Shown: piece by piece, positions 8,286 through 17,308 of the stretch
Position numbering within the stretch: position 1 is the stretch's first letter
Layout: every line of letters starts with the position of its first letter
Source: Klebsiella pneumoniae
GTDB lineage: Bacteria; Pseudomonadota; Gammaproteobacteria; Steroidobacterales; Steroidobacteraceae
DNA length: 32,736 nt
Reading direction: 5' to 3'
NCBI GenBank assembly: GCA_945873095.1
Contig: CAMCBU010000025.1
Location: forward strand, 1 to 32,736
The notes under the pieces: generated by a model
Databases searched by the model: none
What the model saw: the letters and a program-made list of their open reading frames with translations, nothing else
What the model was told of the DNA's origin: nothing
Program-made: the position numbers and the translations under genes

Positions 8286-9617
8286 ATGAGCCCGAGCACC
8301 GGCAACGCACTGATCGTGGGTCTCGGTAAGACCGGTGTGTCGGTCGCGCGGCATCTGTCGGCGCGTGGCTGGCGGCTTTCCGTCACCGATACGCGTCTCG
8401 ATCCGCCGGGTGCCGATGAGCTGAAACACATCGCGCCGAACGCGCGTTGTGGCTTCGGGGCGTTCGATGCTGCGCTGCTCTCGAATATCGATCTTATCGT
8501 CGCATCGCCCGGTGTGTCGCCAGCCGAACCGCTGTTGCAGTCGGCTCGCCGTCAGGGCATCGAGATCGTTGGCGATATCGAATTGTTCGCCCGCGAAGCG
8601 CACGCGCCGGTGATCGGCATCACCGGCACGAATGGCAAGAGCACGGTGACCACGCTCGTCGGCCGGATGGCGGCGCGCGCCGGTGTCTTGGTCGCCGTGG
8701 GTGGCAATCTCGGAGCTCCCGCGCTCGATCTGCTCAGCTGCGGCACTCCGGAGCTATTCGTCTTGGAGCTCTCGAGCTTCCAGTTGGATACGACATTTTC
8801 TTTGCACCTGCGCGCCGCGACGGTGCTGAACGTCACTGAAGATCATCTCGATCGTTACGGCACGATGCAGGCCTACGCCGCCTCCAAGGCGCGGATCTTC
8901 GAGCGTTGCGAACAAGCGGTGTTGAACCTGGACGACCCCTTGGTCGCAGCGATGTCACCACCGGGCTCGGCGGTGACGGGCTTCTCGATCGCCGCTGTGA
9001 CGGGCGCGCGGTATCACCTTGCGACCGTGCACGGCGCGAAGTGGTTGGCGATCGACGCCGAACCCGTCATGGCGCTGCGCGACATGCGACTCGGTGGCTT
9101 ACACAATGCCGCCAATGCACTGGCCGCCTTGGCGCTCGGTGATGCCGCCGGTTTGCCGCGCGCGGCGATGCTCGCGGAGCTGCGCGAGTTTTCCGGCTTG
9201 CCGCATCGCTCGCAATGGGTCGGCGAACACGCCGGCGTACGCTACATCAACGATTCGAAAGGTACCAACGTCGGCGCCACGCTCGCAGCGGTCGCAGGGC
9301 ACGAAGGCGGGTTGATCTTGATCGCAGGTGGTGATGGCAAGGGTCAGGACTTCTCGCCGCTCGCCGGCGCGTTCGCCGGTCGTGTACGACACACTTTTTT
9401 GATCGGTCGAGACGCTGGCCGCATCGCTGAGGCGCTGCACGGCAGCTGCCCGACCGACATCGTCGCCAGTCTCGATGAGGCGGTGCAACGCGCAGCACAA
9501 ACCGCGGTACCCGGCGATACGGTTTTGATGTCACCGGCTTGCGCGAGCCTCGACATGTTTCGTGATTACGCCGAACGCGGCGATCTGTTCGCTGCAGCCG
9601 TGGGGAGACTCTCCTGA
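8286..9617 (+). CDS. murD: UDP-MurNAc-L-Ala:D-Glu ligase MurD
   Basis: MurD adds D-glutamate to UDP-MurNAc-L-alanine using ATP. The 443-residue product (E. coli 438) begins with a UMP-binding Rossmann-like segment, ALIVGLGKTGVSVARHL at about 8-24. It carries the ATP loop GITGTNGKSTVTT near 111-123, LELSSFQLD, LNVTEDHLDRYG, the AASKARIF lysine motif, NDSKGTN, and the C-terminal LMSPACASLDMFRDYAERG. A GTG at 8280 overlapping the mraY stop is in frame two codons earlier. ATG 8286, just after the mraY stop, is preferred. The stop overlaps the ftsW ATG by one base. Confidence 0.96.
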   Translation: MSPSTGNALIVGLGKTGVSVARHLSARGWRLSVTDTRLDPPGADELKHIAPNARCGFGAFDAALLSNIDLIVASPGVSPAEPLLQSARRQGIEIVGDIELFAREAHAPVIGITGTNGKSTVTTLVGRMAARAGVLVAVGGNLGAPALDLLSCGTPELFVLELSSFQLDTTFSLHLRAATVLNVTEDHLDRYGTMQAYAASKARIFERCEQAVLNLDDPLVAAMSPPGSAVTGFSIAAVTGARYHLATVHGAKWLAIDAEPVMALRDMRLGGLHNAANALAALALGDAAGLPRAAMLAELREFSGLPHRSQWVGEHAGVRYINDSKGTNVGATLAAVAGHEGGLILIAGGDGKGQDFSPLAGAFAGRVRHTFLIGRDAGRIAEALHGSCPTDIVASLDEAVQRAAQTAVPGDTVLMSPACASLDMFRDYAERGDLFAAAVGRLS

Positions 9618-10846
9618 TGAGCACCATCGTATTACCGGGTCGTTCCGCCAGTCGCGGTACGGCGATCCACCTCGATACGGTCACTTTGATGCTCGTGTTC
9701 TCGATCGTGCTGCTCGGGCTCGTGATGGTCAGTTCAGCTTCGATTTCGATCGCCAGCAAGGACGGTGGCGACGCGTTTTCCTACGTCGTCGCCCAGTTCA
9801 CGACCATGCTTGTCGGTTGCATGGCCGCGGCGCTGGTGTTCACCATTCGTACGGAACTGCTCGACAAGTTTGCGGTGCCCTTGCTCGGGCTTGCCATCGT
9901 GGCATTGCTGTTGGTGTTGATTCCGGGCATCGGTCATTCCGTCAACGGCGCACGTCGTTGGATCCGCATCGCGGGTATCAGCATCCAAGTGTCCGAAGTG
10001 GCACGCGTCATCGTGCTCACCTTCATCGCGAGCTATGCCGTTCGGCGTGAAACCGAGTTACGCAGCAGTCTAGTCGGGTTGCTCAAGCCGCTGGCTGTCG
10101 TCGGTCTGTTCTTCATCCTCCTACTGGGTGAGCCGGACTTCGGCGCGGCCACGGTGCTAGCTGCCACGGCCTTCGGTGTGCTGTTCATTGCAGGTGCGCG
10201 TTGGCGCGATGTCCTGGGTCTTGCGCTAGTGGGTGGCGCGCTGATCGCCTTGGTCGCGGTGTCTTCCGAATATCGGCTGCGTCGCCTGACTTCCTTCCGC
10301 AACCCGTGGGAAGATCCTTTTGATAGCGGCTTCCAGTTGACGCAAAGCCTCATCGCGATCGGCCGTGGTGGTTGGACGGGTGTCGGGCTTGGCGAGAGCG
10401 TGCAGAAGTTGTTCTATCTGCCCGAGGCGCACACCGACTTCCTCTTTGCCGTGCTCGCCGAGGAACTCGGTCTGATCGGCATCGTCGTCACCTTGCTGCT
10501 GTTCCTCGCGTTGGCATGGCGCGCACTCTTCATCGCCAAGCTCGCCAGTGACGCGGGTTTGAAGTTCCCGGCGTATCTCGCCGTGGGCTTCGGTATTTGG
10601 CTCGCCATCCAAGCCTTCATCAACATGGGCGTGAACATGGGTGCGTTGCCGACCAAGGGTTTGACGCTGCCCTTCATGAGTTATGGTCGTTCGAGCCTGA
10701 TCGCAACGCTGGCTTGGGTCGGTATCCTGCTTCGCGTCTATCACGAGGCGGTGCAGGCGACGCGCGGGCGCGCAGCGATTTCTTTGCGTGAGGGCGCCGA
10801 GCGCACCGCGCCGCGCCGCGTGACGAACGAGGTGCAGCAAGCATGA
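9617..10846 (+). CDS. ftsW: Septal peptidoglycan polymerase FtsW (SEDS family)
   Basis: FtsW is the SEDS-family glycosyltransferase that polymerises lipid II at the septum together with FtsI. The 409-residue product (E. coli 414) is highly hydrophobic with about ten membrane segments. It shows SEDS landmarks: VNGARRWIRIAG, LLLGEPDFGAATVL, RLTSFRNPWEDPFDSGFQ, LPEAHTDFLFAVLAEELG and PTKGLTLPFMSYGRSS. The last motif usually reads SYGGSS; here an arginine replaces the second glycine. The gene begins at the ATG overlapping the murD stop and ends in an ATGA overlap with murG. The cytoplasmic tail is rich in Arg and Ala. Confidence 0.96.
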   Translation: MSTIVLPGRSASRGTAIHLDTVTLMLVFSIVLLGLVMVSSASISIASKDGGDAFSYVVAQFTTMLVGCMAAALVFTIRTELLDKFAVPLLGLAIVALLLVLIPGIGHSVNGARRWIRIAGISIQVSEVARVIVLTFIASYAVRRETELRSSLVGLLKPLAVVGLFFILLLGEPDFGAATVLAATAFGVLFIAGARWRDVLGLALVGGALIALVAVSSEYRLRRLTSFRNPWEDPFDSGFQLTQSLIAIGRGGWTGVGLGESVQKLFYLPEAHTDFLFAVLAEELGLIGIVVTLLLFLALAWRALFIAKLASDAGLKFPAYLAVGFGIWLAIQAFINMGVNMGALPTKGLTLPFMSYGRSSLIATLAWVGILLRVYHEAVQATRGRAAISLREGAERTAPRRVTNEVQQA

Positions 10847-11931
10847 CGGCACCTTGCGTCATGATCATGGCGGGCGGAACGGGCGGACACGTCTTTCCCG
10901 CGTTGTCGCTTGCTGACTGGTTGCGACAACGTGGCTTTCGTATCGTTTGGCTTGGTACGCACCGCGGTATCGAAGCGCGCCTCGTGCCGGCAGCGGGCAT
11001 CGAGGTCGAATGGATCGACATCGGCGGCTTGCGCGGCAAAAATTTCCGCACGCTGCTCGCGGCGCCGTGGCGGTTGGCGCGTGCACTGTGGCAGTCGTTG
11101 CGCGCCATTCGGCGCCATCGACCGGTCGTCGTGGTGGGGCTCGGCGGTTACGTCACCGGTCCCGGTGGTGTGGCCGCGCGTTTGGCCGGCAAGCCGCTCG
11201 TCATCCATGAGCAGAACGCCGTCGCCGGTTTCACCAATCGGATGTTGGCGAAGGTCGCCACGCGCGTACTCGAAGGATTCGAGGGTGGCTTTGCCCACTC
11301 GGTCGGCGCCATCGCCGTCGGTAATCCAGTGCGCGAGGCGTTTTTCTCGCTACCGGTTCCGGCCGAGCGCTTTGCCGGGCGCAGCGCCGTCGTGCGCGTG
11401 CTCGTGATCGGTGGCAGTCAAGGCGCACAACGCTTGAATTCTTTGGTTCCAAAAGCGCTGGCTGAGTTGAACGATGCGTTTGATGTCGTCGTACGTCACC
11501 AGAGCGGTGAGCGAGGCTTCGACCAAACCGTCGCGGCCTATCGTGCCTCTGCAGTGGCTGCGGAGGTGTCGGCATTCATCGATGACGTCGCCGCAGCCTA
11601 CGCTTGGGCTGACGTCGTGATCTGTCGCGCGGGTGCACTGACGGTCGCCGAAGTGGCGGCCGCCGGCTTGGCTGCGATTTTCATCCCGCTGCCGTCGGCA
11701 GTCGATGATCACCAAACCCGCAATGCCGAGTTTCTCGTCTCGCGCGGCGCTGCGATTCGGCTCGCCGAGCGCGATCTGGATGCCACTCAGTTGGTAAATG
11801 CACTGCGCAAGATCGCGGGTGATCGCGCGCAGTTGCTCGCCATGGCCGAGCGGGCGCGCGATCTGGCCCGTCCGGCGGCAACGCGCGAACTCGGCGAACA
11901 CTGTCTCGCGGCAGCAGGAGCCACGACATGA
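10843..11931 (+). CDS. murG: Lipid I N-acetylglucosaminyltransferase MurG
   Basis: MurG is a GT28-family, membrane-associated enzyme that transfers GlcNAc from UDP-GlcNAc to lipid I, giving lipid II. The 362-residue protein (E. coli 355) has the N-terminal glycine loop [29 protein letters not shown], and the [12 protein letters not shown] motif. It also has the second glycine loop [12 protein letters not shown] and the UDP-GlcNAc site [16 protein letters not shown] followed by [15 protein letters not shown]. The start overlaps the ftsW stop (ATGA) and the stop overlaps the murC start (ATGA). It thus sits in the chain of coupled genes between the polymerase and the first amino-acid ligase. Confidence 0.97.
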   Translation: MTAPCVMIMAGGTGGHVFPALSLADWLRQRGFRIVWLGTHRGIEARLVPAAGIEVEWIDIGGLRGKNFRTLLAAPWRLARALWQSLRAIRRHRPVVVVGLGGYVTGPGGVAARLAGKPLVIHEQNAVAGFTNRMLAKVATRVLEGFEGGFAHSVGAIAVGNPVREAFFSLPVPAERFAGRSAVVRVLVIGGSQGAQRLNSLVPKALAELNDAFDVVVRHQSGERGFDQTVAAYRASAVAAEVSAFIDDVAAAYAWADVVICRAGALTVAEVAAAGLAAIFIPLPSAVDDHQTRNAEFLVSRGAAIRLAERDLDATQLVNALRKIAGDRAQLLAMAERARDLARPAATRELGEHCLAAAGATT

Positions 11932-13361
11932 ATTCGATGGAGCGCATGCGGCGCATCAACACCATCCACTTCGTCGGCATCGGCGGAAGTGGTATGGGCG
12001 GCATCGCCGAGGTGTTGTTGAACTTGGGCTATCGGGTGCAGGGCAGTGATCTCAAGCAGAGCGTGGTCACGCAGCGTCTCGAGGAGCTTGGCGCGCACAT
12101 CACGCAGGGTCACGCCGCCGAGAATGTCACCGGTGCGGATGTCGTCGTCGTCTCGACTGCCGTCTCGCAGGAGAATCCCGAAGTCGCGCGCGCCCTGCAG
12201 CTGCGCTTGCCGGTAGTGCCGCGCGCGGAGATGCTCGGCGAGTTGATGCGTTTCCGCTCGGCGATCGCCGTGGCCGGTACGCATGGCAAGACGACGACTA
12301 CGAGTCTGATCGCCTCGGTGCTCGCCGAAGGCGGCGAAGATCCGACTTTCGTCATCGGCGGGCGTCTCAAGAGCGCCGGCACGAACGCGCGACTCGGTGC
12401 GGGTCGTTACCTCGTTGCGGAGGCCGACGAGAGCGATGCTTCGTTCCTGCATCTGCAACCGCTGATCTCGGTTGTCACGAACATCGATAACGATCACCTC
12501 GGCACGCACGACGGTGACTTCAATCGTCTGCGCCAGAGCTTCGTCGACTTTCTGCACAACTTACCGTTCTATGGTCTGGCCGTGCTGTGTGTCGATGACG
12601 CCGAAGTGCGCAGCATCCTGCCGAAGGTCGGTCGACCGATCAGCACCTACGGCTTCGAAGCCAATGCCGACATCCGCGCGGTCAACGTGCAGCGTCAAGG
12701 CTTGCAGACCTCCTACGAGGTCATCCGTCCGGGGCAGGCCAAGCCGCTCGCGATCACGGTGAATCTGCCGGGTCGACACAATGTGTTGAATTCTTTGGCA
12801 GCGGTCGCCGTCGCGAGTGAACTCGGTATCGACGACGCTGCGATTCAGCGGGCGCTGGTCAAGTTTCAAGGCGTTGATCGACGCCTGCAGTTCGTGGGCA
12901 CCGTACCGGCCGGTCAGGGCGAGGCGGTCGTCATCGACGATTACGGTCACCATCCGACGGAGATTCGCGCGACACTCGATGCGGTACGTCAGGCCTATGC
13001 CGGTCGACGTGTCGTGCTCGCCTTCCAACCACATCGCTATACGCGCACCCGGGACCTGCTCGACGATTTCGCCGGCGTGCTCTCGAGTGCCGACGTGCTG
13101 CTCGTCAGCGAAGTCTACGCAGCCGGAGAGTCGCCGATTCCGGGGGCCGATGGCCGAGCGATCTGTCGTGCGGTGCGCAGTCGCGGTCATATCGAGCCGG
13201 TGTTTCTGCCGCGCATCGAAGAATTGGGTGACGTGCTGGCCGAATTGCTCCGTCCCGATGATGTCGTGCTCGCGATGGGTGCGGGCACGGTGAGCGGCGT
13301 CGCGCACGATCTGCCGCAACGCTTGGGCGGCCGCGCGGTCGGACGGGAGACGCCCAAGTGA
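11928..13361 (+). CDS. murC: UDP-MurNAc:L-Ala ligase MurC
   Basis: MurC adds L-alanine to UDP-MurNAc, the first peptide-forming step of the precursor pathway. The 477-residue product (E. coli 491) has the N-terminal UDP-binding signature [18 protein letters not shown] at about 13-30, the ATP loop [11 protein letters not shown] near 116-126, and [12 protein letters not shown]. It also has [18 protein letters not shown], and [12 protein letters not shown], all typical of MurC rather than of the other ligases. The stop overlaps a GTG start for murB (GTGA), so product levels of these two consecutive steps may be coupled. Confidence 0.97.
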   Translation: MNSMERMRRINTIHFVGIGGSGMGGIAEVLLNLGYRVQGSDLKQSVVTQRLEELGAHITQGHAAENVTGADVVVVSTAVSQENPEVARALQLRLPVVPRAEMLGELMRFRSAIAVAGTHGKTTTTSLIASVLAEGGEDPTFVIGGRLKSAGTNARLGAGRYLVAEADESDASFLHLQPLISVVTNIDNDHLGTHDGDFNRLRQSFVDFLHNLPFYGLAVLCVDDAEVRSILPKVGRPISTYGFEANADIRAVNVQRQGLQTSYEVIRPGQAKPLAITVNLPGRHNVLNSLAAVAVASELGIDDAAIQRALVKFQGVDRRLQFVGTVPAGQGEAVVIDDYGHHPTEIRATLDAVRQAYAGRRVVLAFQPHRYTRTRDLLDDFAGVLSSADVLLVSEVYAAGESPIPGADGRAICRAVRSRGHIEPVFLPRIEELGDVLAELLRPDDVVLAMGAGTVSGVAHDLPQRLGGRAVGRETPK

Positions 13362-14251
13362 ACGAGCTCGAAACTCACTTCGCGGGTCGCCTGCGCCGTC
13401 ACGAGATGATGTCACGGCACACCTCTTGGCATGTCGGTGGCCCGGCCGATTGGTTCTTCGAGCCGCGCGATCGCGAGGATCTCGCCAATTTTCTGCGCGC
13501 GATTCCCGCAGATCTACCCTTGTGGTGGGTGGGTCTCGGTAGCAACTTGCTGGTACGCGACGGCGGACTGCGTGGCGCGGTGATCCTCACCCACGGGGCG
13601 TTCTCCAAGCTCGAGCCGCGTGCCGATGGGCTCATCTGGTGTGAGGCCGGTGTGCCGTGTGCGCGCATCGCCCGTCACTGCGTACGGTTGGGCTTGGGTC
13701 CGGCCGAATTCTTTGCAGGTATTCCGGGAACACTCGGTGGTGCGTTGGCCATGAACGCGGGCGCCTTCGGTGGCGAGACCTGGTCGCACGTCCGCGAAGT
13801 CGAAGTCGTCGATCGCGCTGGAAGCATCCGCTGGCGCGCGGCGGGCGAGTACCGCGTCGCTTACCGTCATGTGACTGCACCGGTGGCGGGTGAGGCGTTC
13901 CTCGGTGCGACACTCGCCTTCGAATCGCGCCCCGCGAGCAACAACGACACGCTGCGTGAGTTACTGGTCGAGCGCAAAGCCAAACAGCCGATCGGCGAGT
14001 GGAGCTGCGGCTCGGTTTTCACGAACCCGCAAGGTGACCATGCGGCGCGTTTGATCGAAGCCGCGGGACTCAAAGGGCGTCGGATCGGCGGTGCTTGTGT
14101 TTCGCCGAAGCACGCGAACTTCATCGTCAACGAAGGTGAGGCGTCTGCAGCCGACCTCGAGCAACTGATCAGCGAAGTGCGCAACGTGGTCGAGGCTCGT
14201 TTCGGTGTGCGTTTGCAAACCGAAGTTCGGATCGTGGGGGAGGCTGCTTGA
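13358..14251 (+). CDS. murB: UDP-N-acetylenolpyruvoylglucosamine reductase MurB, short form
   Basis: MurB is the FAD enzyme that reduces enolpyruvyl-UDP-GlcNAc to UDP-MurNAc with NADPH. The 297-residue product shows [13 protein letters not shown] near 21-33, the FAD-binding [12 protein letters not shown] near 59-70, and [19 protein letters not shown] near 118-136. The GSVFTNP motif (218-224) has the proposed proton-donor Ser219, and a C-terminal LQTEVRIVG supplies the active-site glutamate Glu289. Its length and the HTS...GGPAD opening match the shorter type II MurB seen in Gram-positives and alphaproteobacteria, rather than the roughly 340-residue E. coli type I. The start is the GTG overlapping the murC stop. 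It overlaps ddl by one base. Confidence 0.95.
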   Translation: MNELETHFAGRLRRHEMMSRHTSWHVGGPADWFFEPRDREDLANFLRAIPADLPLWWVGLGSNLLVRDGGLRGAVILTHGAFSKLEPRADGLIWCEAGVPCARIARHCVRLGLGPAEFFAGIPGTLGGALAMNAGAFGGETWSHVREVEVVDRAGSIRWRAAGEYRVAYRHVTAPVAGEAFLGATLAFESRPASNNDTLRELLVERKAKQPIGEWSCGSVFTNPQGDHAARLIEAAGLKGRRIGGACVSPKHANFIVNEGEASAADLEQLISEVRNVVEARFGVRLQTEVRIVGEAA

Positions 14252-15192
14252 TGCGCTCTGTCACCGATCCTCGTGAGTTCGGCAAAGTCGCCGTGTTGCT
14301 TGGTGGCTCCTCCAGCGAGCGCGAGGTCTCGTTGCGTTCCGGTGCGGCCGTGCTCGCGGCGTTGCAGCGTCGCGGCGTCGATGCCGTGGCTTTCGATCCG
14401 CACGAGCAACCGCTGACGGCGTTGCTCGATGCCGGCATCGATCGGTCGTGGATCGCGTTGCACGGTCCGGGTGGCGAGGATGGCACGGTGCAAGGAGCGC
14501 TCGAATATCTCGGTGTGCCCTACACCGGCAGTGGCGTGCTCGGCTCGGCCATCTGCATGGATAAGTTGCGCACCAAGCGCCTCGTCGCTGCCGTCGGTAT
14601 CGCGACGGCCGACAGCGTCGAGCTACGCGGAAGCGAAGATTTCGACCTTGCAGTGCAGCGCTTAGGGTTGCCGATGATCGTGAAGCCGACGACGCAGGGA
14701 TCCTCCGTCGGCATGAGCAAGGTCGACAGCGCTGCGCAATTACCCGCAGCGTTCGCAGCCGCCATCGCTACCGATGGCCAAGTTTTCGCAGAGCCTTGGC
14801 TGGTGGGTCCCGAGTACACGGTGGGAATTTTGCAAGGAGCGGCATTGCCCGCGATCCGCATCGAGACACCCAACACCTTCTACGACTACGCGGCGAAGTA
14901 TTTGCGTGACGACACGCAGTACCACTGCCCGGCGGGTCTTTCGCACGAGGCGGAACGGCACATGGCGGCGCTCGCGCGGGGCGCCTTTGCGGCGGCAGCC
15001 GGTGACGGTTGGGGTCGTGTGGATTTCATGATGGACGTCACCGGACGTCCGTTGCTGCTCGAGATCAACACGGTCCCGGGCATGACCGATCACAGTCTCG
15101 TACCGATGGCCGCCAAGGCTGCCGGTATCGATTTCGACACTTTGGTTTGGCGCGTGCTCGAGACGAGTTTCACGCGTCGACGTGGCATTTGA
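14251..15192 (+). CDS. ddl: D-alanine--D-alanine ligase
   Basis: This ATP-grasp enzyme forms D-Ala-D-Ala, the dipeptide used by MurF. The 313-residue product (E. coli DdlB 306) has [19 protein letters not shown] near 13-31, [45 protein letters not shown] in the ATP-binding region, [20 protein letters not shown] with the metal-binding residues, and [15 protein letters not shown]. The ATG 14251 shares one base with the murB stop; a TTG codon immediately before it extends the frame by one residue. Position between murB and ftsQ matches ddlB. The product should be cytoplasmic. Confidence 0.96.
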   Translation: MRSVTDPREFGKVAVLLGGSSSEREVSLRSGAAVLAALQRRGVDAVAFDPHEQPLTALLDAGIDRSWIALHGPGGEDGTVQGALEYLGVPYTGSGVLGSAICMDKLRTKRLVAAVGIATADSVELRGSEDFDLAVQRLGLPMIVKPTTQGSSVGMSKVDSAAQLPAAFAAAIATDGQVFAEPWLVGPEYTVGILQGAALPAIRIETPNTFYDYAAKYLRDDTQYHCPAGLSHEAERHMAALARGAFAAAAGDGWGRVDFMMDVTGRPLLLEINTVPGMTDHSLVPMAAKAAGIDFDTLVWRVLETSFTRRRGI

Positions 15193-15205
15193 GGAGGCGC
15201 TGAAC

Positions 15206-16003
15206 ATGTTCGGAGCCGGTAAACCCCGCAATCGTCGTCGGCAGGAAGAAGGTCGATGGCAGTGGCCCGTCATCGACTGGCGGCGTTGGATCTACAGCTT
15301 GGCCGGCGTCGCGGTGATCGCAGCGTTTGGCGGCATGATCGTGATTGCACTCGATCAGCCCATCGATCGTGTCACGGTGCAGGGTCGCTTCCAACGCGTC
15401 TCGCCGATGGAGGTCGAACAAGCGGTGCGCGATCGTCTGTACGAAGCGGGTCTCGTGTCCGTGAATCTCGCCACCTTGCAACGCGCGATTGAGGCACTGC
15501 CGTGGGTTGATACGGCGAGTGTCGCCAGGCAGTGGCCACGCGGCTTGTCGGTACAGATCACCGAGCAAGTGGCCGCCGCACGCTGGGGTGCCAACGGTCT
15601 GCTCAATGCGCGTGGTGAATTGTTTTTGAGCGAGGCGCGCTTCATTCCACCCGAGTTACCGCGACTGACGGGGCCTAATGGTGCCGAGGGTCAGGTCGCG
15701 CAGCGCTACTTTGCGATTCAGGGTCGCTTGATCGAGGGCGGCGTGCGCATCGTCGCGCTCCGTCTGGATGCGCGCGGCGCTTGGGAGATCGATCTCGACA
15801 ACGGCGTGAAAGTTCGACTCGGTCGTCGGCAGGTCGACGAGCGCTTCGATCGTTTCGTCGCCGCCGCCTTGCGCCTCGTCGTGCAGCGTGGTGCCGAGAT
15901 GGCCTACGTCGACATGCGTTACACCAATGGCTTCGCGGTGGGTTGGCGCGGTGGCACCAAGGTCGCAACGGTCGACGAATTCGACGAAACCTCTGAAGGC
16001 TGA
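15206..16003 (+). CDS. ftsQ: Cell division protein FtsQ
   Basis: FtsQ is a bitopic inner membrane protein that anchors FtsB and FtsL in the divisome. The 265-residue product (E. coli 276) has a basic cytoplasmic start (KPRNRRRQEEGR), a membrane segment at about 29-50, then a POTRA domain starting at IDRVTVQGRFQRVSPMEVE. WVDTASVARQWPRGLSVQITEQVAAARW and the C-terminal beta domain ending YTNGFAVGW follow. ATG 15206 has a strong Shine-Dalgarno gaggagg (15191-15197), which decides the start over the in-frame GTG at 15182 lying inside ddl. This is one of the few genes in the cluster with a clear own ribosome site. Confidence 0.95.
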   Translation: MFGAGKPRNRRRQEEGRWQWPVIDWRRWIYSLAGVAVIAAFGGMIVIALDQPIDRVTVQGRFQRVSPMEVEQAVRDRLYEAGLVSVNLATLQRAIEALPWVDTASVARQWPRGLSVQITEQVAAARWGANGLLNARGELFLSEARFIPPELPRLTGPNGAEGQVAQRYFAIQGRLIEGGVRIVALRLDARGAWEIDLDNGVKVRLGRRQVDERFDRFVAAALRLVVQRGAEMAYVDMRYTNGFAVGWRGGTKVATVDEFDETSEG

Positions 16004-16024
16004 TTACACGGAACGGCAGCGAAT

Positions 16025-17260
16025 ATGGCGAAGAAAACGGACAGGCAGCTCATCGTCGGATTGGACATCGGCACCTCCAAGGTGGTGGCGTTGGTGGGCG
16101 AGATCGCTGCCGACAACAGCATCGAGATCATTGGTATCGGTTCGCAACCTTCGCGCGGCTTGAAGCGGGGCGTGGTGGTGAATATCGAGTCGACCGTACA
16201 GTCGATCCAGCGCGCCGTCGAAGAGGCGGAGTTGATGGCCGGCTGCGAGATCCACTCCGTGTTTGCCGGTATCGCGGGCAGCCACGTGCGCAGTCTCAAC
16301 TCGCACGGCGTCGTCGCCATTCGTGACAAGGAAGTGCAGCAGGTCGATGTCGAACACGTGATCGATGCGGCCAAGGCGGTCGCGATCCCAGCCGATCAAA
16401 AAATCCTGCACGTTTTGCCACAGGAATTCGTCATCGACGGACAAGAAGGCATCCGTGATCCCGTTGGCATGTCCGGCGTGCGTCTCGAGGCGAAGGTGCA
16501 CATCGTCACCGGTGCCGACAGCGCCGCCCAGAACATCGAGAAATGCATCCAGCGCTGCGGTCTCGCGGTCGATGACATCGTGCTCGAGCAGTTGGCCTCG
16601 AGCTATGCGGTGCTGACCGAGGATGAGAAAGATCTGGGCGTTTGTATCGTCGACATCGGTGGCGGCACGACCGACATCGCCGTGTTTTCGCATGGAGCGA
16701 TTCGGCATACCGCCGTCATTCCGATCGCCGGCGATCAGGTCACCAACGACATCGCCGTCTCGATGCGTACGCCGACGCCGAGCGCCGAAGAAATCAAACT
16801 GCGTTACGCCTGTGCGCTCTCGCAGCTCGCTAACTCCGACGAGACGATCGAGGTGCCCAGCGTGGGCGATCGCCCGGCGCGACGTCTGGCTCGTCAGACG
16901 CTGGCCGAAGTGGTCGAGCCGCGCTACGAGGAGTTGTTCGCGCTCATTCAGGAAGAGCTGCGTCGCAGCGGCTTCGAGGAAGTCATCGCCGCGGGCATCG
17001 TGCTGACCGGTGGCAGCGCCAAGATGGAAGGCGCTATCGAGCTCGCCGAAGAGGTTTTCCACTTGCCGGTGCGCTTGGGTGTGCCGGCGGGTGTCCGTGG
17101 CATCGCCGATGTCACCAGCAATCCCATCCACGCAACGGGTGTCGGCCTGTTGCTCTACGGTCGCGATCATACCTTGCCAGGTCAGCGTAGCCGCGCCATC
17201 GCAGGTGGCGCGCGCAGCATGGTCGACCGCATGAAGAATTGGTTCCAGGGAAATTTTTGA
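16025..17260 (+). CDS. ftsA: Cell division protein FtsA
   Basis: FtsA is an actin-like ATPase that tethers FtsZ filaments to the inner membrane and recruits later division proteins. The 411-residue product (E. coli 420) has the phosphate-1 motif VGLDIGTSKVVALVGE near 10-25, and GLKRGVVVNIE typical of the FtsA-specific 1C region. It also has VCIVDIGGGTTDIAVFSHG as the phosphate-2 motif and VLTGGSAKMEG as the adenosine motif. A C-terminal amphipathic membrane-targeting helix follows (SMVDRMKNWFQGNF). The ATG lies 21 bases after the ftsQ stop, without a strong ribosome site. Confidence 0.97.
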   Translation: MAKKTDRQLIVGLDIGTSKVVALVGEIAADNSIEIIGIGSQPSRGLKRGVVVNIESTVQSIQRAVEEAELMAGCEIHSVFAGIAGSHVRSLNSHGVVAIRDKEVQQVDVEHVIDAAKAVAIPADQKILHVLPQEFVIDGQEGIRDPVGMSGVRLEAKVHIVTGADSAAQNIEKCIQRCGLAVDDIVLEQLASSYAVLTEDEKDLGVCIVDIGGGTTDIAVFSHGAIRHTAVIPIAGDQVTNDIAVSMRTPTPSAEEIKLRYACALSQLANSDETIEVPSVGDRPARRLARQTLAEVVEPRYEELFALIQEELRRSGFEEVIAAGIVLTGGSAKMEGAIELAEEVFHLPVRLGVPAGVRGIADVTSNPIHATGVGLLLYGRDHTLPGQRSRAIAGGARSMVDRMKNWFQGNF

Positions 17261-17275
17261 TTCTCAATTTTTGAT
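17252..17275 (+). repeat. AATTTTTGAT direct repeat at the ftsA-ftsZ junction
   Basis: The ten-base word aatttttgat occurs at 17252-17261, covering the last ftsA codons and stop, and again at 17266-17275 in the intergenic region. The two copies start 14 bases apart. This is a conspicuous AT-rich island in otherwise GC-rich DNA. It could belong to an ftsZ promoter or a messenger processing site; the sequence alone does not decide. Confidence 0.6.
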
Positions 17276-17286
17276 CTTTCGATATT
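17257..17286 (+). promoter_or_regulatory. Possible weak ftsZ promoter
   Basis: TTGATT (17257-17262) and GATATT (17281-17286) are separated by 18 bases and each match four of six sigma70 consensus positions. They lie directly before the ftsZ ribosome site in an AT-rich patch. Extra ftsZ promoters are common in other bacteria, but this match alone is modest. Confidence 0.25.
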
Positions 17287-17308
17287 CACGACATAGGAGC
17301 GACTCAAC

